From the NCBI GenBank assembly GCA_046294495.1, contig JBKBKV010000029.1, positions 1-21,586 on the forward strand: a stretch of DNA of 21,586 bases. Direction: 5' to 3'. Every line of letters begins with the position of its first letter. Positions within the stretch are counted from its first letter, which is position 1. Below the pieces are notes generated by a model that saw only the letters and a program-made list of their open reading frames with translations, had not been told where the DNA came from and did not search any database. The position numbers and the translations under genes are program-made. This document shows positions 7,221 through 14,815 of this stretch, one piece after another. The stretch comes from HRBIN23 sp046294495 (lineage in GTDB: Bacteria; Chloroflexota; Dehalococcoidia; Lucifugimonadales; HRBIN23).

Positions 7221-8393
7221 CTAGCCATTGCTCCCCCTCGGCCCTATTGTCCGCACATATCCCTCGTAGTTCCGGCGCAACTCCTCTATGTGGTCGCCCC
7301 CGAACTTCTCCAAATAGGCATCTGCCAGCACCAGAGCCACCATAGCCTCCCCTATGACCCCTGCCGCCGGCACCTGGCACACATCGGAGCGTTCGTAGTG
7401 GGCCTGCACCGTCTCCCCGGTGAGCAGGTCTACCGAAGGGAGGGGCTTGGCCAGGGTGGAGATAGGCTTCACAGCGAAGCGGGCCACCAGGGGCATGCCG
7501 TTGGTTATCCCCCCCTCGGTGCCTCCGGCGCGGTTGGTTTTCCTCTGCCAGGGACGCAGGGGGTTGGTTACAGGCTCTATCACATCGTGCACCTGACTAC
7601 CCCGCATACTGGCCGACTCCCATCCATCCCCGATGGAGACTGCCTTGACGGCATTGATGGACATAAGGGCCTGAGCGATGCGCCCGTCTATGCGCCGGTC
7701 CCACTGCACATGGCTCCCCAGGCCGATGACTACTCCTTCTGCTATCACCTCCACGATGCCCCCCACTGTGTCCCCCGCTGCGCGGGCAGCGTCAATGGCC
7801 GCCATCATTTGCTTCTCCGCCTCGGGGTCGGCGCATCGGACAGGGGACGCCTCCACCCGCTCCCAGTCAATAGGTGTGGGAGGCTTGGCCCACACTCCCC
7901 CAATGTTCAGCACATGGGAGTGGATAGCAACGCCGAACTGCTCCAATAAGGTGCGGCAGACGGCACCTGCGGCCACCCGTGCCGCCGTCTCCCGGGCCGA
8001 GGCCCGCTCCAGGACGTTGCGCACATCCCGCTGGTAATACTTCATAGCCCCCCCCAGGTCTGCGTGGCCGGGGCGCAGGCGGGTAACCGGGGGCACCGCC
8101 GCGGCCACAGGAGCAACGCTCATCTGCGTCTGCCAGTTGGGCCAGTCTCGGTTCCAGATGAGGAGAGCGATAGGGGAGCCCAGGGTTACCCCGTGCCGCA
8201 CACCCGACAGGATTTCTGCCCTGTCCTGCTCTATCTGCTGGCGCGCGCCGCGCCCATAGCCCCCTTGCCGACGGCGGAGGTCGCGCGCTATAGCCTCTTC
8301 GGTCAGAGGGAGGCCGGCTGGGATACCCTCCAGAAGCACTACCAGCCCCCGCCCGTGGGACTCCCCCGCAGTAAGCCAGCGGATGTGCGTCAT
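7221..8393 (-). CDS. aroC: chorismate synthase
   Basis: Last step of the shikimate pathway: EPSP to chorismate, using reduced FMN. 390 aa. Signatures: TAGESHGRGLVVLLEGIPAG at the N-terminus, RRQGGYGRGARQQIEQD, RPGHADLGGAMKY, ERASARETAARVAAGAV, and GGITNGMPLVARFAVKP near the C-terminus. The frame extends upstream to 8465, but ATG 8393 is correct: it opens on MTHIRWLTAGESHG as in the family and its first bases overlap the aroE stop (ATGA). The product feeds anthranilate and tryptophan synthesis from the opposite-strand trp genes. FMN for it can come from the rib operon at the other end of the window. Confidence 0.97.
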   Translation of the reverse strand: MTHIRWLTAGESHGRGLVVLLEGIPAGLPLTEEAIARDLRRRQGGYGRGARQQIEQDRAEILSGVRHGVTLGSPIALLIWNRDWPNWQTQMSVAPVAAAVPPVTRLRPGHADLGGAMKYYQRDVRNVLERASARETAARVAAGAVCRTLLEQFGVAIHSHVLNIGGVWAKPPTPIDWERVEASPVRCADPEAEKQMMAAIDAARAAGDTVGGIVEVIAEGVVIGLGSHVQWDRRIDGRIAQALMSINAVKAVSIGDGWESASMRGSQVHDVIEPVTNPLRPWQRKTNRAGGTEGGITNGMPLVARFAVKPISTLAKPLPSVDLLTGETVQAHYERSDVCQVPAAGVIGEAMVALVLADAYLEKFGGDHIEELRRNYEGYVRTIGPRGSNG

Positions 8394-9241
8394 CTCTGCA
8401 TCTCCTTGAGGGCACACACAGCCGCCCGTCGCATAACCTCCACCGGCGCAGGGCGTCTTGTCCACAGTTCAAAGGCCAAAGCCCCCTGGTGCACCAGCAT
8501 GCCAAGCCCCCCTACAGCCCGCGCTCCCGCTCGGCGCGCCTCCCGCAGGAGAGGAGTCTCCTCAGGAGTATAGACCAGGTCGTAGACGAAAGCCGAAGGG
8601 GGGATATGCTCCCACCTTAGGGGTGTCTGGCCAGCATAAGGGGTGTGGGCCATACCCAGGGGGGTGCAGTGGACGATGAGGTCTACCTGAGCGGCTGCCC
8701 TGGCCAGGGCACCCTCTTCCCAGGGCACGATAGAGAGGGGGGTTTTCCCCTCCACCAAGGGGGCTAGGCCTTGGGCGCGTGCAAGGGTGCGTGCGCTTAG
8801 GGTCAAATGGGCCAGGTTTGCCTGGGCCAGGGCGTGGACAACGGCGCGAGCAGAGCCCCCTGCCCCCAGCACCAGGGCCCTGCTTCCCCTGAGGGGGAAC
8901 CCAGCCTCCTCCAGTGCGCGGAGGAAACCTGGGGCGTCGGTGTTTTCCCCTTGAAGCGCGCCGTTTTGATGGACGATGGTGTTCACAGCCCCAATGGAGC
9001 GTGCCGTTTCAGTAAGGGTATCCAGGAGGGGGAGCACCGCCTCTTTATGGGGGATGGTAACATTGGCTCCTAGCACCCCAGGGGTGCGCAGCGAGTGAAT
9101 ACGCTGGGGGAGGGCGTCTGGAGGCGTATCCCACATCTCGTAGCAGATGTCCAGGCCCAGGGTAGCGAAGGCAGCCTGGTGCACGCGTGGCGAGAGAGAA
9201 TGGCGCACCGGAAAGCCGATGATGCCCACACGATAGGTCAT
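8390..9241 (-). CDS. aroE: shikimate dehydrogenase (NADP+)
   Basis: Reduces 3-dehydroshikimate to shikimate. 283 aa, usual length. Substrate site: S15/S17 in HSLSP, N60 and K66 (catalytic Lys) in NVTIPHK, N87 in GAVNTIV and D102 (catalytic Asp) in GENTDAPGF. The Rossmann loop is GAGGSARAV (126-134) followed by SARTLARA, equivalent to the NRT-type motif that reads the NADP 2'-phosphate. Starts at ATG 9241, 7 nt after the coiled-coil gene, and overlaps aroC by 4 nt (ATGA), so the three genes are probably one transcript. aroA, aroD/aroQ and the DAHP synthase gene are not in the window. Confidence 0.97.
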   Translation of the reverse strand: MTYRVGIIGFPVRHSLSPRVHQAAFATLGLDICYEMWDTPPDALPQRIHSLRTPGVLGANVTIPHKEAVLPLLDTLTETARSIGAVNTIVHQNGALQGENTDAPGFLRALEEAGFPLRGSRALVLGAGGSARAVVHALAQANLAHLTLSARTLARAQGLAPLVEGKTPLSIVPWEEGALARAAAQVDLIVHCTPLGMAHTPYAGQTPLRWEHIPPSAFVYDLVYTPEETPLLREARRAGARAVGGLGMLVHQGALAFELWTRRPAPVEVMRRAAVCALKEMQR

Positions 9242-9248
9242 GCCAGGG

Positions 9249-9872
9249 TTAGGTTGGGCGCTCCTGGAGGCGCTGGGCCAACGCGTCTACCCGCTTCTCC
9301 AGCATGTCCAGGCGGACCGTTACTTGTGTCAGGGCCTTGAAATCCACAATGTGGCTGATGAGGATATCTAGTTTGCCGTTGACAGACGCCATATCTTCGC
9401 GCAGATCAGCAATCTGTTGCTCCACCTTGGCAAAGCGCTCATCCACCTTGAGGAAGCGCTCATCCACCTTAGCGAAGCGCTCGTTCATCTCCTTAGTGAG
9501 GGCTTCAAAACGGGCGTCCACCTTAGCGAAGCGCTCGTTCATCTCACGGGTCAGCGCTTCAAACCGCTGGTCTACATGCAGGAAGCGCTCATCCACCTTA
9601 GCGAAGCGCTCGTTCATCTCACTAGTCAGCGCTTCAAACCGCTGGTCTACATGCAGGAAGCGCTCGTTCATCTCCTGGCGCAGGTCCTTCACCTCCTGCA
9701 AGATGGCCAGGAAGCGCTGGTCGCTCGTCTGGGTTGAGCGGTCTAGGCGCTCGGTGAGCACCTGAATCTGCTTCCCGTTCTCGTCAACCTTAGTGGCTAT
9801 GGCGCGCAGTTCAGGCACCAATAGGTCCTGGAGCGCCTCCCGCAACCCTGTAACGATATCCTTTGGACGCAT
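9249..9872 (-). CDS. long coiled-coil protein with 18/25-residue repeats, function unknown
   Basis: A 207-aa soluble, highly charged protein predicted to be almost all helical, with no signal peptide or membrane segment. Residues 68-152 are four tandem units starting MNERF, alternating 18 and 25 residues and built from heptads such as ERFAKVD, ERFLHVD and QRFEALT with a four-residue insertion per unit. That gives an 11+7 or 11+7+7 pattern, a coiled coil with regular stutters. The C-terminal 50 residues (ISHIVDFKALTQVTVRLDML) are not repetitive. The frame is open to 9902, but ATG 9872 (MRPKDIV) has GGAGG 9 nt upstream, so I use it. It is first in the aro operon, 7 nt before aroE. A cytoskeletal, scaffold or stress role is possible; nothing in the sequence fixes it. 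Repeat-driven similarity to phage fibre and SMC-like coils would be misleading. Confidence 0.8.
   Translation of the reverse strand: MRPKDIVTGLREALQDLLVPELRAIATKVDENGKQIQVLTERLDRSTQTSDQRFLAILQEVKDLRQEMNERFLHVDQRFEALTSEMNERFAKVDERFLHVDQRFEALTREMNERFAKVDARFEALTKEMNERFAKVDERFLKVDERFAKVEQQIADLREDMASVNGKLDILISHIVDFKALTQVTVRLDMLEKRVDALAQRLQERPT
9517..9665. repeat. 75-bp tandem duplication inside the coiled-coil gene
   Basis: Positions 9517-9590 and 9592-9665 match at 72 of 74 bases by direct comparison (the two differences lie in cacgggtc versus cactagtc), a period of 75 bp or 25 codons. Near identity at DNA level, not just protein level, points to a recent duplication or ongoing repeat homogenisation. 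Weaker copies of gcgaagcgctcgttcatct continue on both sides. Confidence 0.9.
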
Positions 9873-9890
9873 CGCCCTGCGCCTCCACGG

Positions 9891-9918
9891 CCAGTATACC
9901 ACGCCCTATACTAACTGG
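9891..9918. promoter_or_regulatory. inverted repeat with divergent -10-like elements
   Basis: AGTATA (9893-9898) and TATACT (9907-9912) are perfect inverted copies 8 nt apart, flanked by CCAG (9891-9894) and CTGG (9915-9918). Each arm reads TATACT on one strand, a good -10 hexamer: the minus-strand copy lies about 20 nt upstream of the coiled-coil/aro start, the plus-strand copy about 30 nt upstream of the prenyltransferase start. No good -35 is seen for either. It could be two face-to-face promoters, or one operator shared by both operons. Confidence 0.4.
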
Positions 9919-9941
9919 AGAGGCTGTTCTGAGAGGACGGC

Positions 9942-10835
9942 GTGGCAGGTTTAACTACGGCTCCTCTGGCGAGTGTTCGCCGCGCCCCTTTCCAACGGGG
10001 ATTGGCCTACCTCCAAGTGCTGAAGCCCCGGGAGACCCTCCTTTTGGCCCTGATGGGGTGGATGACCGCCCTGGTGGCGGCAGACTTGCATCCGCCTATG
10101 GTGCGTTACCTTTTGGCCTCCCTGGCGGTGCTCCTGGGGAGCGCAGGCGCCAACGGTCTAACCAACTGCCTGGACAGGCAGGTAGATGCCCAAATGCGGC
10201 GCACCCGAGGACGGGCGCTCCCCTCTGGGCGATTGCGTCCGGTTGAGGCATGGGTGTGGTCATCCCTGCTGGTGGCGGTAGCCTTGGTCGTAGCGGGGGC
10301 ACTCCATCCCTGGGCACTGGCGGCAGGGGGGGTGGCTATCCTTTGCTCCGTGGTAGCCCGCAAGACCTGGGCCACCCACTTCTTGGGAGCCGTCTCCTCT
10401 TGCGGGCCGGTCTGGGTGGCGTGGCTGGCTATGCGCCCCCAAGTCTCCCCTCTATTGGGCCTCCTGTCCCTGTTGGTGGCTCTGTGGGTGCCAGTGCATG
10501 TGTGGACACTGATGCTGGCCTACAGGGAGGACTACATTCGGGCCGGGGTGAACATTTTCCCTCTGTCCAGGGGCCGAGCCTTTGCGCCCCGGCTATGCTT
10601 TGCCCTCTCGTTGGTCCTAGTGGGGGTTGTGGGGATACTGGCTTGGGTAGGGCGCTTTGGGGCTGTGTTTGGGGCCGGCGCCGGGGTAGCCAGTGCCCTT
10701 TTGGCCTGGTCGTGCTGGAGGACGGCTCGCTCCCCCCTTCCCTCTATGGCTATCCGCTCCTTCCACTTTACCGCCTACCCCTTCCTGGGGGTAGTCTTCC
10801 TGAGCATGCCCTTAGACCGCTGGCTGTTCGGGTGA
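9942..10835 (+). CDS. ctaB: UbiA-superfamily prenyltransferase, probably protoheme IX farnesyltransferase (heme O synthase)
   Basis: A 297-aa membrane protein with about eight or nine hydrophobic segments. The first Asp-rich prenyl diphosphate/Mg site is NCLDRQVDAQMRRTRGRALP (N75, D78, D82), followed by SGRL as in CyoE/CtaB. The second conserved region is WVPVHVWTLMLAYREDYIRAG and NIFPL, resembling the PHFWALA..RDDYARAG..MLP motif of heme O synthases. It would farnesylate protoheme for a heme-copper terminal oxidase. The middle segment (TWATHFLGAVSSCGPVWVAW) differs from the QNIVIGGAAGA typical of CyoE, so another UbiA-family prenyltransferase remains possible. GTG start at 9942 with a purine-rich GAGAGGA upstream. 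It precedes tgt, which starts a few bases after its stop. Confidence 0.78.
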   Translation: MAGLTTAPLASVRRAPFQRGLAYLQVLKPRETLLLALMGWMTALVAADLHPPMVRYLLASLAVLLGSAGANGLTNCLDRQVDAQMRRTRGRALPSGRLRPVEAWVWSSLLVAVALVVAGALHPWALAAGGVAILCSVVARKTWATHFLGAVSSCGPVWVAWLAMRPQVSPLLGLLSLLVALWVPVHVWTLMLAYREDYIRAGVNIFPLSRGRAFAPRLCFALSLVLVGVVGILAWVGRFGAVFGAGAGVASALLAWSCWRTARSPLPSMAIRSFHFTAYPFLGVVFLSMPLDRWLFG

Positions 10836-10843
10836 AAAGGGGG

Positions 10844-12028
10844 ATGAGCGCCTTCGCCTTCCGTCTGGAGGCCACATGCGGCCCAGCCCGCGCCGGCTGG
10901 TGGGAGACGCCCCACGGCGTTATTCCCACCCCAGCCTTCATGCCGGTAGCCAGCCAGGCTAGTGTGAAGGCCCTTACTCCCCAGGAGGCGCGCGCCTGCG
11001 GGACACATATGCTCCTGTGCAATGCCTATCACCTATCCCTGCGCCCAGGGGTGGAGGTGGTGCGCTCCTTCGGGGGCCTTCACGCCTTCATGGGATGGGA
11101 TGGCCCTATCCTGACCGATTCCGGGGGCTTTCAGGTCTATTCCCTAGGCGACCTGCGGCGGATAACCGACGAAGGCATCCTCTTTCAATCACATGTGGAC
11201 GGCTCTTCCCACTGGCTTACCCCAGAGGAGGCCATTCGCAACCAGGAGGCCCTGGGAGCCGACTGCATCACCTGTCTGGATGAATGCCTCCCCTACGGCG
11301 CCTCCCTGGAGGCGCTGGCACTGGCGGTAGAGCGCACCCAGCGCTGGGCCGAGCGGTGTGTGCAGGCCCGCACACGGCCCGACCAGGCCCTTTTCGCCAT
11401 CGTGCAGGGTGGGCACGACCCTCACCTGCGCCGCCTCTCTGCAGAGGGGTTAGTGGCTCTGGGGTGTGAGGGATATGCGGTGGGGGGTCTCTCGGTGGGG
11501 GAGGACAAGCCCCTCTTTCGCCGGATCGCTCGCCTTACCTCTGGCCTACTCCCTCCTGATAGGCCCCGCTACCTGATGGGTGTGGGTGCCCCCGATGACC
11601 TGGTCCAATGCATCGGGATGGGGTATGACCTATTTGACTGCGTCCTGCCTACACGCGCCGGGCGCACGGGGGGCGTCTATACACGCCTGGGGAGAGTTGA
11701 CATCACCGCCTCCCAGTGGCGTCTGAAGCGTGGCCCTCTAGAAGAGGGGTGCGATTGCTTAGCCTGCACCCACTTCTCCGCAGGCTACCTTAACCACCTA
11801 TTCCGCGCCCAGGAACTCCTGGCTTATCGCCTGGCAACCCTCCACAACCTGCGCTTCTACCAACGCCTTATGGCGCAGGCCCGTCAGGCCATTAGGGAGG
11901 GGCACTTCCCCGAATGGCAGGAGGCTTTCCTGGCTACCTATCGCCCCACCGATGAAGGGGCACGCCTCGCACAACACCTACAAAGGAAGGAGCGGCACAG
12001 GCTGGCACGGGAAGAGACCTGGCACTAG
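10844..12028 (+). CDS. tgt: queuine tRNA-guanine transglycosylase
   Basis: Exchanges the wobble guanine of GUN anticodons for a queuosine precursor (preQ1 in bacteria). 394 aa. Catalytic Asp D92 in TDSGGFQVYSL and nucleophile D265 in YDLFDCVLPTR are present. The zinc site is C303/C305/C308 (CDCLAC) plus H334 (ATLHNLRFY). VQGG (about 187-190) and GGLSVGE are substrate-pocket motifs. The usual NARNG after PTR reads AGRTG here, a modest variation. The frame is open far upstream, but that is a shadow of the prenyltransferase gene. Start choice is between ATG 10844 (AGGGGG touching it, poorly spaced) and GTG 10832, which overlaps the previous stop as GTGA. I give the ATG. No queA or other queuosine gene is present in the window. 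Confidence 0.96.
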   Translation: MSAFAFRLEATCGPARAGWWETPHGVIPTPAFMPVASQASVKALTPQEARACGTHMLLCNAYHLSLRPGVEVVRSFGGLHAFMGWDGPILTDSGGFQVYSLGDLRRITDEGILFQSHVDGSSHWLTPEEAIRNQEALGADCITCLDECLPYGASLEALALAVERTQRWAERCVQARTRPDQALFAIVQGGHDPHLRRLSAEGLVALGCEGYAVGGLSVGEDKPLFRRIARLTSGLLPPDRPRYLMGVGAPDDLVQCIGMGYDLFDCVLPTRAGRTGGVYTRLGRVDITASQWRLKRGPLEEGCDCLACTHFSAGYLNHLFRAQELLAYRLATLHNLRFYQRLMAQARQAIREGHFPEWQEAFLATYRPTDEGARLAQHLQRKERHRLAREETWH

Positions 12029-12038
12029 AAGGCAGGCT

Positions 12039-14696
12039 CTATTCCACGGCCTCCAGGCGCGCCGGGAGCACCGACAGTGGGGGCACGGCCAGCATGGGGT
12101 CGGGCGACTCCGAGGAGGCCAACTGCACCGCCAACTGGCCGAAGAGGGCCGTCACGCTCACCAGGCCAGGCACTGTCCCCGTTGTCTTTAGGCGTGCCCG
12201 CTGACGCCCCTGGGGGGTTACCACATCTACCACCGTCCCGTTGGCCAGGCCCAGACGCCGGGCGTCCTCCGGATGCACCTCCACCACCTCTTCTCGCTGG
12301 ATTGTATTGAGGCGTCCCCTCTGCACCACCTGCATGTGTCGCCCATCTTGCAGGAGCACACGCCCCATAGCCAGGGCCAGGGGGAACTCATCCGTGCGGA
12401 TGTCGGCTATCGGCAGAATGGAGAGGGACAAGAGGCGTTTGCGCTGAGGCGTGCAGGGCCACTGAACGCCCCCCTCCACGCCCACACCAGCGTAGGCAGG
12501 CACCAGGGCAGTTATCTCCTGCCACACCTCTTCCCACGAGGCGTAAGTAAAGCCCTTCGCCCCCATCCCCTGGGCCAGAGAGGCGAAGACCCACCAGTCG
12601 GGGCGCTCCTCGCCCCGTAGGGGAACAGCTGCCCGCAGGCGTTGGATGCGGCGCTCCAGGCTGGTGTAAGAGCCATCCCGCTGGGCGAAGGTGGCGGAGG
12701 GGAACACAACATCGGCCATCCGTGCCAGAGGGGAGAGGATATGGTCGTGCACTACCAGAAACCCGGCCGAGGCGAGGGTGTGCACAGCAGGGGCATCCAC
12801 TCCTGGACTGTTGCCCACCACCTGGACTGCGCGCACGCGCTTGCTGGCCACCCCCGCCAGGACACCCGAAAAGTCCAGAGCAGGGGCCTGGGGCACCTCC
12901 GCGCCCCACGCCTCTGCCAGGCGCTGGCGAGCAGAAGGGTCGCCCAGAGGGGCGTGCCCAGGGAGGTAGCCTGCCAGTGCGCCCATATCAAGGAGACCCT
13001 GCCGGTTAGTGCCCGGGGGCAAGGGGAAGAGCCACCCCTCATTGCCCGTCAGGAGGGCCATATCTACCACGGCGCAGGAGGCCATCTCTCCCTGGGCAGG
13101 GGGGAGGTTGTCTAGGGCATAGAGAAAGGCGGTGGGGCGGTGCTGGGCCAGCAGGCGCACCGCCCGGCGCAGGGATTCAAGGGGCACACCCGATACTTGC
13201 GGGATGTGGTCCAAGGCGAAATCTGCTATGTGCTGGCGTAGGGCGTCCATACCCTCTACCTGGTCCAGGTGCTCCTTCTGTGTTAGCCCCTCCTCTAACA
13301 GGAGGCGCACCATTGCGCCCAGAACCAGGTGCTCGGTGCCAGGTAAGGGACGAAGCCACAAGTGGGCGTAGCGGGTCAGTTCCACCTCTCGGGAGTCTAT
13401 AACTATAAGTCGGGCGGTGCCAGCCTTTACAGCCTGCTTGACGGGCACCGCCCCCACATTGTGCTCTTCCGTGATGTTGCTGTTTACCACCAGGAAACAG
13501 CGGGCGTTCTTGAGGGCCGTAAGGCTTCCCGTGGGGGCGTGGATGCCCAAGGCCTCCCGAAGAGGGCTGAGCAGGAAGGGGCGGGTGTCGTAGCAAGCGT
13601 CTATGGCGTTGGAGGCCATAGCCAGGCGAGCGAACTTCTGGGCCAGGTAGGCGTCCTCGTTGGTGGCCCGCAGGCCTAACAGGACGGCATAAGAGCCTTT
13701 GTAGTTGGCCAGGCGCTTGGCGGTGTAGTCAAGAGCCTCCTCCCAAGATACCTCCTGCAGGTGGCCGTCCTTGCGCAGCAGTGGCTTGCGCAAGGGGCTT
13801 GAGGCGTTCACAAACTCCAGGCCAAATTTGCCCTTATAGCAGAGCATCCCCCCGTTGTGGGCATTCCAGTCGCCTATGGCACGGATAAGGCGTCCCCGCT
13901 TATCCACCTCCACCTTCATCTGACATCCAACGGGGCAGTTGGGGCAGGTGGTGAAGGCTGTGGTGGCGGCCTTCTCCCACTTCCATTGGCGCTCCACCAG
14001 AGCACCCACGGGGCATACATCAATGCACGCCCCGCAGAATTCGCACCCTGATTCCAGCAGGGATGTGCCTCGGGAGGTGCCCACCAGCACTTTGCCCGAG
14101 CGCTCCACCATGCAGATGGCGCTGTCGCCGCGCAGTTCATCGCAGGCGCGCACGCACCGGGCACACACAATGCACAGGTTATAGTCCCGGTCATAGAAGG
14201 GGTCACGCACCTCCATTGGGAGGTTGCGATAGTTGTAGGGGAGGGGTGTCTCCATGGGGACGCCCACGAAGCGCACCGTGTCCTTCAGTTCGCACCGCTC
14301 GTTCTTGGGGCACACCACGCACCGGTCGGTAACGCGGATATGGCGCAGACAAATATCCGTTGGCCCGCACAGTTCAATGCGATGGCAGGTTAGGCACCCG
14401 TGGGGGTGCTCGGAGAGAAGGAGTTCCAGGATACCCTGGCGCAGGGAATGGAGAAGGGGGGTAGTGGTCTTCACCACCATCTTGTCGGCAACGGGTGTGG
14501 TGCATGAGGCCGGGGTGCCGCGCGCCCCCTCTATCTCCACCAGGCACATGCGGCAAGCACCCCAGGGCTTCATCCCCGGGAAGTAGCACAGGTAGGGGAT
14601 GTAGATGCCGTTGTCCAGGGCGGCCTGCAGTATGGTCTGGCCGGGGCGAGCCTTGACCTCCTTGCCATCTATGGTGATGGTTAGCTGTTGGGTCAT
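12039..14696 (-). CDS. nuoG: NuoG-like NADH dehydrogenase / molybdopterin oxidoreductase subunit, multi Fe-S
   Basis: An 885-aa electron-transfer subunit. In order: plant-type [2Fe-2S] domain (C37, C48, C51, C65); NuoG N5-type motif H97-x3-C101-x2-C104-x5-C110; then C116 and a second C126-x2-C129-x5-C135 followed by ELKD; two ferredoxin clusters, C175/178/181/185 and C218/221/224/228; then a molybdopterin-fold domain with CPNCPVGC (251-258) plus C286. At the site where formate dehydrogenases carry Cys/Sec-His, this protein reads ACYDTRP, giving R372-P373, so formate oxidation is unlikely. The C-terminal MopB-type beta domain is present (EEVVEVHPEDARRLGL). With nuoE and nuoF upstream it fits the NADH-input arm of complex I or a related soluble NAD-linked complex; the remaining nuo genes are not here. 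It ends 10 nt from convergent tgt. 119 nt separate it from nuoF. Confidence 0.88.
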   Translation of the reverse strand: MTQQLTITIDGKEVKARPGQTILQAALDNGIYIPYLCYFPGMKPWGACRMCLVEIEGARGTPASCTTPVADKMVVKTTTPLLHSLRQGILELLLSEHPHGCLTCHRIELCGPTDICLRHIRVTDRCVVCPKNERCELKDTVRFVGVPMETPLPYNYRNLPMEVRDPFYDRDYNLCIVCARCVRACDELRGDSAICMVERSGKVLVGTSRGTSLLESGCEFCGACIDVCPVGALVERQWKWEKAATTAFTTCPNCPVGCQMKVEVDKRGRLIRAIGDWNAHNGGMLCYKGKFGLEFVNASSPLRKPLLRKDGHLQEVSWEEALDYTAKRLANYKGSYAVLLGLRATNEDAYLAQKFARLAMASNAIDACYDTRPFLLSPLREALGIHAPTGSLTALKNARCFLVVNSNITEEHNVGAVPVKQAVKAGTARLIVIDSREVELTRYAHLWLRPLPGTEHLVLGAMVRLLLEEGLTQKEHLDQVEGMDALRQHIADFALDHIPQVSGVPLESLRRAVRLLAQHRPTAFLYALDNLPPAQGEMASCAVVDMALLTGNEGWLFPLPPGTNRQGLLDMGALAGYLPGHAPLGDPSARQRLAEAWGAEVPQAPALDFSGVLAGVASKRVRAVQVVGNSPGVDAPAVHTLASAGFLVVHDHILSPLARMADVVFPSATFAQRDGSYTSLERRIQRLRAAVPLRGEERPDWWVFASLAQGMGAKGFTYASWEEVWQEITALVPAYAGVGVEGGVQWPCTPQRKRLLSLSILPIADIRTDEFPLALAMGRVLLQDGRHMQVVQRGRLNTIQREEVVEVHPEDARRLGLANGTVVDVVTPQGRQRARLKTTGTVPGLVSVTALFGQLAVQLASSESPDPMLAVPPLSVLPARLEAVE

Positions 14697-14774
14697 CGTT
14701 CTATCCCCTGCGGCGTGGTATCTCTATTCCAATCTGGCTCCGCCTAACATAGCAACTAGACATAGCCCACGCAT

Positions 14775-14810
14775 CCCAGCGTCGCCTTCAGCCCTTGCAA
14801 TGGCGCTGGG
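14775..14810. other. inverted repeat in the nuoF-nuoG spacer
   Basis: CCCAGCG (14775-14781) and CGCTGGG (14804-14810) pair perfectly over 7 bp around a 22-nt loop, just after the nuoF stop (14816, minus strand). The 119-nt spacer (14697-14815) shows no ORF or convincing promoter. The hairpin could set different mRNA levels for nuoEF and nuoG; it has no U-tract. Confidence 0.25.
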
Positions 14811-14815
14811 GCGGT

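Noticed and set aside
7165..7380. 72-residue N-terminal extension of the AroK-AroB frame
   Set aside because: It overlaps the aroC coding sequence, has low-complexity GGGR-type composition, and the proper start at 7164 has AGGAGG and opens on the kinase fold.
9417..9765. CRISPR-like or minisatellite array
   Set aside because: The repeats lie inside one continuous coding frame and encode coiled-coil heptads; there are no unique spacers.
10250..10843. Long upstream extension of the tgt frame (would make a 592-aa protein)
   Set aside because: It is the +1 shadow of the prenyltransferase gene; similarity to Tgt begins only at 10844.
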